The notes under the pieces: model-generated | What the model saw: the letters and a program-made list of their open reading frames with translations, nothing else | The model's database searches: none | Told to the model about the DNA's origin: nothing | Shown: in pieces, positions 1 to 7,886 of the stretch | Position numbering within the stretch: the first letter of the stretch is position 1 | How the letters are laid out: every line of letters starts with the position of its first letter | NCBI RefSeq assembly: GCF_001984175.1 | Contig: NZ_MTQP01000066.1 | Coordinates: forward strand, 558,001 to 622,000 | From: Saccharothrix sp. ALI-22-I | GTDB lineage: Bacteria > Actinomycetota > Actinomycetes > Mycobacteriales > Pseudonocardiaceae | Reading direction: 5' to 3' | DNA: 64,000 bases | Position numbers and translations under genes: made by a program

Positions 1-401
1 AACGGGCCCACGGCGCGCGGGTCGATCTCGTCCACCTCGACGGGTTTGAGCACCGGGTTCACGTTCAGCGGGTCCACCACCACGGTGGGGTTGACCGGGA
101 GCTGTGGTGAGCCCGCGTCACCGGAGTCCGCGATGGTCTTGCGATCCCACGCGGTCAACGCGATCCGCCGGCCGGTCTCCCGCGCAATGGTGTCCACTGT
201 GGACTCGACGCCCGACCAGTCCGGGTTGGCCGCCGCGTACCCGAGCAGCCGGTCGTAGATCGAGGCGTCGGTGGCCAGGGCCTCGCCCTGCTCCTGCCGG
301 ATGCTGCCGGTGGTGGCCTGGGTGGCGAGCCAGGCGGTGACGGCGATGGACGAGCCCGCGATCAGCAGGGACACCGCGAAGAAGCGGAAGAGCAGACTCA
401 T
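1..401 (-). CDS. Sensor histidine kinase, N-terminal part (runs off window)
   Basis: Only the first 133 residues are in the window. The protein opens with a hydrophobic segment (MSLLFRFFAVSLLIAGSS) of the kind that forms the first membrane helix of a sensor kinase. An extracytoplasmic stretch follows that carries no recognisable catalytic motif. The kinase call rests on position: its ATG at 401 overlaps the TGA of the OmpR-family response regulator by four bases (ATGA), the normal arrangement of a co-translated regulator-kinase pair. The HAMP, HisKA and ATPase domains would lie beyond base 1. The signal it senses cannot be judged. Confidence 0.7.
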   Translation of the reverse strand, partial: MSLLFRFFAVSLLIAGSSIAVTAWLATQATTGSIRQEQGEALATDASIYDRLLGYAAANPDWSGVESTVDTIARETGRRIALTAWDRKTIADSGDAGSPQLPVNPTVVVDPLNVNPVLKPVEVDEIDPRAVGP

Positions 402-1063
402 ACGAGCTTGTAGCCGATCCCGTAGACGGTCAGCAGCCGACGCGGCCGGCGCGGGTCGTGCTCGATCTTGCGGCGCAGCTTCACGATGTGCACGTCCACG
501 GTCCGCTCGGTGGTGAAACCGTCCTGGAGCAGCTGGCCGCGGGTGAACACCCGGTGCGGTTGGGCGGCCAACGTCGACAGCAGCCGGAACTCCATCGGCG
601 TCAGGCCCACCGGCTCGCCCGCCAACGTGACCTCGTGCCGGATCGGGTCCACCACGATGTCCCCGACCTTCAGCACGGCCGCGTTCGTGGTGCGGGCACG
701 TCCGGCGCGGCGCAGGATGGTGCGGACCCGCGCGACGAGTTGGCGCGGCCGGAACGGCTTGGTCACGTAGTCGTCCGCGCCCAGGTCGAACCCGAGCAGC
801 ACGTCGTCCTCGGCCGACCGGGCGGTGAGCAGCACGATCGGCACGTCCGAGTCGGCGCGCAGCACGCGGACCACATCCAGGCCGTCCACGACTGGCATCA
901 TCACGTCGAGCACCAATAGGTCGGGGTTGCGCCGGCGCGCCTCGTCGATCGCGGAGCGGCCGTCGTGCACGACCACCACCGAGTGCCCGTCGTGCTCCAG
1001 GTAGCGGCGGACGAGTTCCGCCTGGTGGGGGTTGTCCTCGGCGACGAGGATGTGGGCGCACAC
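398..1063 (-). CDS. OmpR/PhoB-family response regulator
   Basis: This 221-residue protein has a receiver domain followed by a winged-helix DNA-binding domain. The receiver shows the acidic pocket (AEDN), the phospho-acceptor aspartate in LLVLDVMMP, the switch threonine in LLTARS and the conserved lysine in VTKPF. The C-terminal half has the OmpR pattern LTPMEFRLL and ends with VYGIGYKL, so it is full length. I chose the GTG at 1063. A CATACT box (1076-1071) lies exactly seven bases upstream, as expected for a leaderless actinomycete transcript. An ATG at 1093 is the alternative. It is probably a transcriptional regulator partnered with the overlapping kinase and divergent from the DUF3152 gene. 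Confidence 0.93.
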   Translation of the reverse strand: MCAHILVAEDNPHQAELVRRYLEHDGHSVVVVHDGRSAIDEARRRNPDLLVLDVMMPVVDGLDVVRVLRADSDVPIVLLTARSAEDDVLLGFDLGADDYVTKPFRPRQLVARVRTILRRAGRARTTNAAVLKVGDIVVDPIRHEVTLAGEPVGLTPMEFRLLSTLAAQPHRVFTRGQLLQDGFTTERTVDVHIVKLRRKIEHDPRRPRRLLTVYGIGYKLV

Positions 1064-1142
1064 GAGGGGCAGTATGCCGACCTTCACGGCCATCGAGCAG
1101 GACGGCAACAGGTTCTTCACAGTTGGTGTCGATCTTGGAGTC

Positions 1143-1955
1143 ATGAACGTCCGCACGCTCCTGCTCGCCTGCGCCGTCACCGCCCTGGTGCTGACCGGCT
1201 TCCAGTTCGCGGGCGAACGCACCACCGCCGAGTCCGCTGTCACCGCCACACAGGCGACCACGACCACCACTACGGCGGCCCGGACAACGACGACCACCAC
1301 CACGACCACTACCACTACCACTACCAAGCGGATCTACGCGTCCAGTTCGGATCTGCCCGACGGCGGCCCGATCCCGACGGACGGCAGCGGGACGTTCCAC
1401 GCCGTGCCGGGGTCGTCGCCGGTCGTCGGAACGGGGTACGCGCGCACCTACGCGGTGGAGGTCGAGGACGGCGTGGTCTTCGACGAGCAGGCGTTCGGCG
1501 CGTTCGTGCAGGAGACGCTGTCCGACCCGCGCGGCTGGACGGCACGCGGTGACGTGGCGTTCCAACGGGTGTCCGGGCCGGCCGCCATCCGGGTCCGGCT
1601 GACCTCGCAGAACACCGCCCGCGCGGTGTGCGGCTTCCAGATCCCGGTGGACGTGTCCTGCCGCAACGGCGGTCTGGTGCACCTCAGCGCGGCCCGCTGG
1701 GTGCGTGGCGCGGTCGCGTTCGACGGCGACCTGGACTCCTACCGGCGTTACCTGGTCAACCACGAGGTGGGGCACGCGCTGGGCGAAGGCCACCGCCCCT
1801 GTCCGGCGCCCGGCGCGCCCGCGCCGGTGATGATGCAGCAGACGTTCAGCACGTCGAACGACGAGGTGGCGGCCATCATCGCGGGCGCGCCGCAGGGCGT
1901 GGTGATCCCGGTGGACGGCAAGGTCTGTCGCCCGAACGGGTGGCCGTTCCCCTAG
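1143..1955 (+). CDS. Secreted DUF3152 zinc-protease-like protein
   Basis: The protein has 270 residues. An N-terminal hydrophobic segment (LLLACAVTALVLTGF) looks like a signal peptide or anchor, and a nearly pure threonine linker follows (about residues 38-61). The rest is a DUF3152 domain. The key motif is HEVGHALGEGH at residues 207-217, which has the HExxHxxxxxH form of metzincin-type zinc proteases, so an extracytoplasmic peptidase is likely though activity is unproven for this family. A GGAG site lies just before the ATG at 1143. The stop lies six bases from the stop of the convergent serine hydrolase. The Thr codon run gives a false poly-valine reading frame on the other strand. Confidence 0.85.
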   Translation: MNVRTLLLACAVTALVLTGFQFAGERTTAESAVTATQATTTTTTAARTTTTTTTTTTTTTTKRIYASSSDLPDGGPIPTDGSGTFHAVPGSSPVVGTGYARTYAVEVEDGVVFDEQAFGAFVQETLSDPRGWTARGDVAFQRVSGPAAIRVRLTSQNTARAVCGFQIPVDVSCRNGGLVHLSAARWVRGAVAFDGDLDSYRRYLVNHEVGHALGEGHRPCPAPGAPAPVMMQQTFSTSNDEVAAIIAGAPQGVVIPVDGKVCRPNGWPFP

Positions 1956-1961
1956 GTCCTC

Positions 1962-3320
1962 CTAAACCTCGATCGTCTTGGGCGCCGCACGCATGCTGAA
2001 GTGCAGGTAGGGCGAGCCGTCGGGCAGCGTGTAGAAGACCACCGGCACCCACGGCTCGTGTTCGTTGCGGCGTCCGGCGAAGAGGCACTCCGTCACCGGC
2101 ACGAGGTCCAGGTGGATCACCGGGTTGATCTGCGCGAGTTCACCGGTGTTCTCGCCGCGCAGGTGCAGCGCGCCGTCGCGGTTCGTCACCTCGACCTCGT
2201 AGCCCTCGCGCAGGTACGTGCCGACGTGCCGGGTGACGTCCACCGCGGGCGGGTCGGCCGGTGGGGCGAACCGCGGCACCGCGACGCCGGCGTGCTCGGT
2301 CAGCAGCTCGGTGAACAGGCGTTGTTGCACCTCGGCGGGCACGCCGCCGTTGGTGAGCAGCGCGACCGCGACCCGGGCCTCCGGCACCACCCGCAGGAAC
2401 GCCTTCTGCCCGATCGTCGCGCCGTCGTGGCCGATGACGCGGCCACCGGGCCAGTCGTAGAGGACCCAGCCCAGGCCCCACTGCATACCGGAACCCTGTC
2501 GGATGGGCACGTCCACCTGCGGTTGGCGCATGGCGGCCACGTGTTCGATGCCGAGGACGCGCGTGCCGTCCGGCGTCCGTCCGCCGTCCAGGTGCAGGCG
2601 GGCGAAGCGGACGACGTCGGCGGCGGTGGCGTTGATGATCCCGGCCGGGCCCGCGGAGCGGTTGAGACCCCACACGGGCGCGGGCACGGGTTCCTCACCG
2701 GGTTCGCCCAGGTGTCCGAGGGCCGAGCGGAATCTCAGCACGTCCTCGGGCAGGGTCACCGTGCTGTGCGCGCCCAGCGGGTCGAGCAGGCGTTCGCGCA
2801 GCGCGACGTCCCAGACCTGGCCGGTGAGCACTTCGACGATCCGGCCGAGCACGGTGAACCCGCTGTTGCTGTAGGACATGGTGACGCCCGGCGGGTGGTT
2901 CTGGCCGAGCCCGGCGCACGCCGCGACGTACGCGGCCACGCAGTCGTCGCCGCGCCCGGTGTCGAGGAAGAAGTCGCCGTCGATACCGCTGGTGTGCGAC
3001 AGCAGTTGGCGGGTCGTGACGGTCTTCGTGGCGACCGGGTCGGCGACGGCGAACTCCGGCAGCACGGACACCACCGGCGCGTCGAGGTCCAGCCTGCCCT
3101 CGGCGACCAACTGCATGATCAGGGTCGCGGTGTAGAGCTTGGTGATCGAGCCGATCTGGAACAGCGAGTCCGTCGTCGCCTCGACCCCGGTGCCGCGGTG
3201 CAGCACGCCGGTCGCGAATTCGTGGATCTCGCCGTCGACCAGCACGGCCAGCGAGGCGCCGGGTACTTGGTGCGCCGCACACAGGTTCGAGAGTCGGTGC
3301 TGCCAGTGATCCATGTCCAT
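1962..3320 (-). CDS. Serine hydrolase, beta-lactamase/class C PBP family
   Basis: The 452-residue protein has the three active-site elements of the class C beta-lactamase/DD-peptidase/esterase fold: SITK (nucleophile serine and lysine) near residue 60, the tyrosine motif YSN, and HDG in place of KTG. A lipocalin-like beta-rich extension forms the last 100 residues or so, as in many actinobacterial relatives. No signal peptide is evident, so it is probably cytoplasmic with an unknown ester or peptide substrate. The ATG at 3320 is preceded by a strong GGGGGGAA site. The frame stays open upstream to 3452, where it would add a cysteine-rich stretch; I treat that as outside the gene. Confidence 0.85.
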   Translation of the reverse strand: MDMDHWQHRLSNLCAAHQVPGASLAVLVDGEIHEFATGVLHRGTGVEATTDSLFQIGSITKLYTATLIMQLVAEGRLDLDAPVVSVLPEFAVADPVATKTVTTRQLLSHTSGIDGDFFLDTGRGDDCVAAYVAACAGLGQNHPPGVTMSYSNSGFTVLGRIVEVLTGQVWDVALRERLLDPLGAHSTVTLPEDVLRFRSALGHLGEPGEEPVPAPVWGLNRSAGPAGIINATAADVVRFARLHLDGGRTPDGTRVLGIEHVAAMRQPQVDVPIRQGSGMQWGLGWVLYDWPGGRVIGHDGATIGQKAFLRVVPEARVAVALLTNGGVPAEVQQRLFTELLTEHAGVAVPRFAPPADPPAVDVTRHVGTYLREGYEVEVTNRDGALHLRGENTGELAQINPVIHLDLVPVTECLFAGRRNEHEPWVPVVFYTLPDGSPYLHFSMRAAPKTIEV

Positions 3321-3559
3321 CGCCGGTTCCCCCCGGATGCGCGACAACGTCGTTTCGACCACGCTACCGATTCCGGTGTCCCACGGCAGGAGATTGTCCT
3401 CGGACCAGGTGCAGTCAGGGGTGGACGACCCGCAGAACACGCACACCCGCATGCGTTCACGTGGTACCCCTTGCCGGGCGGCGGGCGACAGCGCGCCGGG
3501 TTGGGCAGTTCGTGCCAGGGTTCCGATATTGGGACGTTTGCCGCATTCGGAGGACCTCT

Positions 3560-4174
3560 GTGGACGAACACCTTCGCGCCAAGTGGGACAAGTACGCGTC
3601 CAGGTACGACCGGGACGTCGGCGTGTTCGAACGGGTGCAGTTCGGCGGCGGCAGGCAGTGGGTGTGTTCCCAGGCCGGGGGCGACGTGCTGGAAGTCGCC
3701 ATCGGCACCGGCCTGAACCTGCCGCACTACCCGCCCGACGTCCGGCTGACCGGCCTCGACTTCAGCCCCGCCATGCTCGACCGGGCCCGTGCCCGTGCCG
3801 CCGAACTCGGCCTCGCCGTCACCCTGCGCGAAGGTGACGCCCAGGCCCTCCCGTTCGCCGACGCGTCGTTCGACACCGTCGTGTGCACCCTCGGGCTGTG
3901 CGGCTTTCCCGACGACCGCGCCTCGATCGCCGAGATGCACCGGGTACTGCGTCCGGGCGGCAAACTCCTGCTCCTCGACCACGTCGGCAGCCACCACAAA
4001 CCGATCAACCTCGTCCAGCGCCTGCTCGGCAAGATCACTGTCCGGATGATCGGCGACCACCAGACCCGCCGCCCGTTGCCGCTCGTCCGCGAAGCGGGCT
4101 TCACCGTGTGGCGCAGCGAACGCCTCAAGCTCGGCACCGTCGAACGCCTCGCCGCCGTCAAGCCGACCACCTAG
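3560..4174 (+). CDS. Class I SAM-dependent methyltransferase
   Basis: The protein has 204 residues. It carries the Rossmann-type SAM motifs in order: motif I VLEVAIGTGLNLP, the acidic loop LTGLDFSPAML, motif II around EGDAQALPFADASFDTVVC, and motif III RVLRPGGKLLLLDHV. This pattern is typical of the UbiE/COQ5-like group acting on small molecules. The substrate cannot be predicted. The GTG at 3560 has an AGGACC-type site (3551-3556) just ahead. The gene stands alone, convergent with the SDR gene across a long terminator hairpin. Confidence 0.88.
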   Translation: MDEHLRAKWDKYASRYDRDVGVFERVQFGGGRQWVCSQAGGDVLEVAIGTGLNLPHYPPDVRLTGLDFSPAMLDRARARAAELGLAVTLREGDAQALPFADASFDTVVCTLGLCGFPDDRASIAEMHRVLRPGGKLLLLDHVGSHHKPINLVQRLLGKITVRMIGDHQTRRPLPLVREAGFTVWRSERLKLGTVERLAAVKPTT

Positions 4175-4263
4175 CGCGGTCCCGCTGGGGTCGGTCGTCG
4201 TTGCTCGCGGTCCTCGGGACGAGGTCGGCGCGGACGTCCGGTGACGCCGGGTCGTCACTGGCC

Positions 4264-4306
4264 GCCATGGCGCGTGGTGGCGGGAAAGGCGACCACGCGC
4301 CATGGC
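4264..4306. terminator. Bidirectional hairpin terminator
   Basis: A perfect 15-base inverted repeat (GCCATGGCGCGTGGT at 4264-4278 and its complement at 4292-4306) encloses a 13-base loop. It lies between the convergent methyltransferase and SDR genes, so it probably ends transcripts from both sides. Confidence 0.8.
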
Positions 4307-4321
4307 GTCACGGTGGTCCGG

Positions 4322-5041
4322 TCAGCGGCCCAGGCCCGCGCCGCCGTTGACACCGATGACCTGGCCGGTGATGTGGCCGGCCTCCGGTGAGGTCAGGAAC
4401 GTGACGGCGGCGGCGACGTCGGCCGGGGTGCCGGTGCGGCCGTTGGCGGGTTGGCCGACGAGTTTCCTGCGCCGTTCCTCGGACAGCGTGCCGCCGAAGA
4501 ACTCGGTCTCCTCGGTGACGCCCGGCGCGACGACGTTGACCGTGATACCGCGACCGCCCAGCCCGAACGCCAGGTCCGCGGTCCACGCCTCGATCGCCGC
4601 CTTCGCCGCCCCGTAACTGGCCGAACCGCGCCGGGCCGCGATGGAGCCGATCGTGACGAGCCGGGCGTCGTCGGCCAGTCGTGGTTCCAGCGCCGTTGTC
4701 ACCAGCACGGCGCTGAGCACGTTGGACTCGAAGTTCGCCAGCCACAGCTCCCGCACGTCCGCCAACCCCTCCGGCGCGGGACGGCGGCGGGCCATGTTGC
4801 CGCCCGCGTTGTTGACCAGCACGTCAACGCGTTCGGGCAACTCGGCCAACGCCGCCTCGACCTGTGCCGGGTCGGCGGCGTCGAACACCACCGGCCGCGC
4901 GCCGATCTCCGCCGCGGTGGCGGTGAGGACGTCCGCCCGCCTACCGGTGACCACGACGTCCAGGCCCTGCTTGACCAATTCGGCCGCCACCGCCTTGCCG
5001 ATACCCGTCCCGCCACCGGTCACGACTGCTGTTCTCGTCAT
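4322..5041 (-). CDS. Short-chain dehydrogenase/reductase
   Basis: This 239-residue protein is a classical SDR. It shows the cofactor motif TGGGTGIG near the N terminus, NNAGG in the middle, a catalytic serine in IGSIAARRGSASYGAAK and the YxxxK pair in YGAAK. The GRRAD segment after the second beta strand favours NADP(H). The C-terminal stretch GHITGQVIGVNGGAG is typical of 3-oxoacyl-ACP-reductase-like members. Length and motifs indicate an intact enzyme with unknown substrate. It starts at the ATG at 5041 and is transcribed away from the cellulase gene. Confidence 0.9.
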   Translation of the reverse strand: MTRTAVVTGGGTGIGKAVAAELVKQGLDVVVTGRRADVLTATAAEIGARPVVFDAADPAQVEAALAELPERVDVLVNNAGGNMARRRPAPEGLADVRELWLANFESNVLSAVLVTTALEPRLADDARLVTIGSIAARRGSASYGAAKAAIEAWTADLAFGLGGRGITVNVVAPGVTEETEFFGGTLSEERRRKLVGQPANGRTGTPADVAAAVTFLTSPEAGHITGQVIGVNGGAGLGR

Positions 5042-5495
5042 GTCATGGTCATATCAGCGCGATTCACGCCGGTCGATCCGCTTCCCGGCTCAATAATTCC
5101 CGCGATTGTTCACATTTGTGACGTCACCAACGGGTGGGCCGATCCCGGCACACCGGTGCAGTCGTGGGACCGCACCGGGACGGCGGCCCGAACCCGGGTG
5201 CTGCCGCGCCGCTGATCGCGGTTCGCCGGACACGGACACCGGACGCCTGGTCGATCCGGTCCGACGGCCGGACCGTCGAATGCGTTCGATTGATTTCGTC
5301 GAACCGGAACCGGCGCCCCGTCGAACAATTCGACAGCACACCGCGAAGCCCGCATTGACCCACCGTCTCAGCAGTCGAATTCCAGTCGAAACCCTTGCGC
5401 CACCCATCTGTTACCGCCAACATCATGCCGAGACAGCGTCGGCACGCGTTCGGTTCCCACCCTTCTCGCTGCCGCATGCGATTACGAGGAGCGCC
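5042..5495. other. Intergenic region upstream of SDR and cellulase genes
   Basis: This 454-base divergent spacer has lower GC than its surroundings and no convincing gene; open frames here do not resemble proteins. A short palindrome TCACATTTGTGA (5110-5121, arms TCACA/TGTGA) may be a regulator site. TCGA-rich motifs such as TCGAATTC and GTCGAAAC (around 5375-5395) precede the cellulase start. No cellobiose-type 14-mer operator was found. Confidence 0.4.
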
Positions 5496-7583
5496 ATGTC
5501 CGATATGCGCGGCAAGCTGAGGAAAATTCGTTGGCGGGTCGGCCTGCTGGCCACCGGAATGGTGTCGCTACTCGCGAGCGCGGGTGTTGTCGCCGCGACC
5601 AACGCGGAGGCGGCGACGGGCTGCCGCGTCGCGTATTCGGTGCAGAGCCAGTGGCAGGGCGGCTTCAGCGCGAACGTGAGCATCACCAACCTGGGCGATG
5701 CGATCAACGGCTGGCAGCTGACGTGGGCCTTCCCGTCGGGCCAGCAGGTCACCCAGGCGTGGAACGCCTCGGTCACCTCGTCGGGCAGCCAGGTCACCGC
5801 GGCCAACGTCGGCTACAACCGGCACATCGCCACCAACGGCACGGTCTCGTTCGGCTTCAACGGGTCGTGGACGGGCACGAACACGAACCCGACCTCGTTC
5901 GCGCTCAACGGTGTCACCTGCACCGGTGACACGTCGACCACCACGACCACGACCACAACGACGACCACCACGACCGGCGCGCCGCCGGCTGGTGACGCGA
6001 TGGCGCAGGTCGCGGCGATGCAGCCCGGCTGGAACCTCGGCAACTCGCTCGACGCGGTCGGCAGCGACGAAACGGCCTGGGGCAACCCGCGCATCACCGA
6101 GGCGCTGCTCGACAACGTCCGCGCGCAGGGCTTCAACAGCATCCGCATCCCGGTCACGTGGAGCGCGCACCAGGGATCGGCACCCGGCTACACCATCGAC
6201 GCGGCGTACCTGAACCGCGTCAAGGAAGTCGTGGACTGGGCGTTGGCGGACGGCTTCTACGTGATGATCAACATCCACCACGACTCGTGGCAGTGGATCA
6301 ACGCCATGCCGACCGACCGCACCAACGTGCTCGCCCGCTACAACGCGCTCTGGACCCAGCTGGCCACCAAGTTCCGGGACTCCTCGAACAAGCTGGTGCT
6401 GGAGAGCGTCAACGAGCCGCAGTTCGCCAACAGCTCCGGTGACGCTCAGAACGCGCAGCTGCTGCACGAGCTCAACACCTCGTTCCACAGCATCGTGCGC
6501 GGCTCGGGCGGCGGCAACGCCACCCGCCTGCTGGTCCTGCCCACCCTGCACACGTCGTCCGAGCAGGCCCGGCTGGACGAGTTGACCACCACGTTCAACT
6601 CGCTCAACGACCCCAACCTCATCGCGACCGTGCACTTCTACGGCTACTGGCCGTTCAGCGTGAACGTCGCGGGCGGCACGCGTTTCGACGCCACCGTCCA
6701 GAAGGACCTGACCGACTCGTTCGACCGCGTGTACAACTCGTTCGTCGCGCGCAACATCCCGGTCATCATCGGTGAATACGGGCTGCTGGGTTTCGACCGC
6801 CACGTCGGCACCGTCCAGCAGGGCGAAAAGCTGAAGTTCTTCGAATTCCTCGGCCACTACGCCAAGAGTAAGAAGATCACCACGATGTTGTGGGACAACG
6901 GTCAGCACTTCGGCCGCACCTCGTTCCAGTGGAGCGACGCGGAGCTGTTCGCCCAGATCAAGTCGAGCTGGACGACGCGGTCGGGCACGGCGTCGTCGGA
7001 CCAGGTGTTCAGCGCCAAGGCCTCCGCGATCACGAACAAGGCGCTCACGCTCAACCTGAACGGCACGTCGTTCGTCGGACTGCGCCAGGGCAACACCGAC
7101 CTGGTGCGCGGCACGGACTACACGGTCTCGGGCGACCAGCTCACGATCACGGCAGCGGCGATCACCCGGTTGAGCGGGTCGCGGGCGTACGGCACGAACG
7201 CCACGCTGCACGCCCGGTTCTCGGCGGGAGTGCCTTGGCGGATCAACCTGATCACCTACGACACGCCGATCCTCCAGAACGCGACCGGGACGACGAGCGC
7301 GTTCGCCATCCCGACCCAGTTCCGCGGTGACCAGCTGGCCACGATGGAGGCCAAGTACGCGGACGGCAGCAACGCCGGCCCGCACAACTGGACCTCCTAC
7401 AAGGAGTTCGACCAGGCGTTCGCGCCCGACTACACCGCCAACACCACCAAGCTGACGACCGCGTTCTTCACCGACGTCACGGATGGTTCGCGGGTGACGC
7501 TCACGTTCCACTACTGGAGCGGCGCCACGGTGACCTACTACGTCACCAAGTCCGGCACGTCGGTCACCGGCACCACCACCTGA
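5496..7583 (+). CDS. Secreted GH5 cellulase with CBM2 and C-terminal X2/CBM46-like modules
   Basis: The 695-residue enzyme begins with a signal peptide ending near NAEAA (residues about 1-40). A family 2 cellulose-binding module follows (about 42-142), then a threonine linker (about 146-160) and a GH5 catalytic domain (about 165-490). The acid/base glutamate is E307 in SVNEPQ and the nucleophile is E427 in IIGEYG. Two beta-sandwich modules follow, an X2-like one (starting near VFSAKASAIT) and a CBM46-like one at the C terminus. It should cleave beta-1,4-glucan outside the cell. An ACGAGGAG site precedes the ATG at 5496. A strong terminator follows, so the gene is monocistronic. Confidence 0.93.
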   Translation: MSDMRGKLRKIRWRVGLLATGMVSLLASAGVVAATNAEAATGCRVAYSVQSQWQGGFSANVSITNLGDAINGWQLTWAFPSGQQVTQAWNASVTSSGSQVTAANVGYNRHIATNGTVSFGFNGSWTGTNTNPTSFALNGVTCTGDTSTTTTTTTTTTTTTGAPPAGDAMAQVAAMQPGWNLGNSLDAVGSDETAWGNPRITEALLDNVRAQGFNSIRIPVTWSAHQGSAPGYTIDAAYLNRVKEVVDWALADGFYVMINIHHDSWQWINAMPTDRTNVLARYNALWTQLATKFRDSSNKLVLESVNEPQFANSSGDAQNAQLLHELNTSFHSIVRGSGGGNATRLLVLPTLHTSSEQARLDELTTTFNSLNDPNLIATVHFYGYWPFSVNVAGGTRFDATVQKDLTDSFDRVYNSFVARNIPVIIGEYGLLGFDRHVGTVQQGEKLKFFEFLGHYAKSKKITTMLWDNGQHFGRTSFQWSDAELFAQIKSSWTTRSGTASSDQVFSAKASAITNKALTLNLNGTSFVGLRQGNTDLVRGTDYTVSGDQLTITAAAITRLSGSRAYGTNATLHARFSAGVPWRINLITYDTPILQNATGTTSAFAIPTQFRGDQLATMEAKYADGSNAGPHNWTSYKEFDQAFAPDYTANTTKLTTAFFTDVTDGSRVTLTFHYWSGATVTYYVTKSGTSVTGTTT

Positions 7584-7608
7584 CCCGACCTGCCCTGACC
7601 TGCCCCAC

Positions 7609-7650
7609 GGCCGGCGGCCCGGAGCACCACGCTCCGGGCCGTCGGCCTTT
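7609..7650 (+). terminator. Rho-independent-type terminator after the cellulase gene
   Basis: A near-perfect 17-base stem (7609-7625 paired with 7631-7647) with loop ACCAC is followed by three T residues. It lies 25 bases after the cellulase stop codon. Confidence 0.85.
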
Positions 7651-7672
7651 CGCCGTCCCGAAGCACCCGTCA

Positions 7673-7700
7673 CCGCCATGGAGCAACCGCCATGGAGCAA
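7673..7700. repeat. Tandem 14-bp duplication
   Basis: The unit CCGCCATGGAGCAA occurs twice head to tail (7673-7686 and 7687-7700) and a third copy starts. It lies in the noncoding 303-base spacer between the cellulase and lipoprotein genes. That spacer holds the terminator but no gene; a TATGCT box near 7830 is a weak promoter candidate for the lipoprotein operon. Confidence 0.6.
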
Positions 7701-7886
7701 CCGCATTTATCGGGGAACCACCCGTACGGCGAATCCCTTGTCCTCATGACCTGAAGTACGCCGGCGGACAACTTCCGGACACAAACCTGACACGAATTCG
7801 GTCGGCCCAGTGGTCCTTCCGGCCCCGGCTATGCTGGTGCACCACTATTCCAGTCGCCCTATTCAGCCGTAGGCCGAAGGACCGCC

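Noticed and set aside
1255..1330. Poly-valine start of a long minus-strand frame extending the response regulator
   Set aside because: It is the complement of the Thr codon run in the DUF3152 gene; the regulator begins at 1063.
5568..7706. 712-codon minus-strand frame across the cellulase gene
   Set aside because: Arg/Val-rich shadow of the GH5 gene, with no protein motifs, caused by high GC at third positions.
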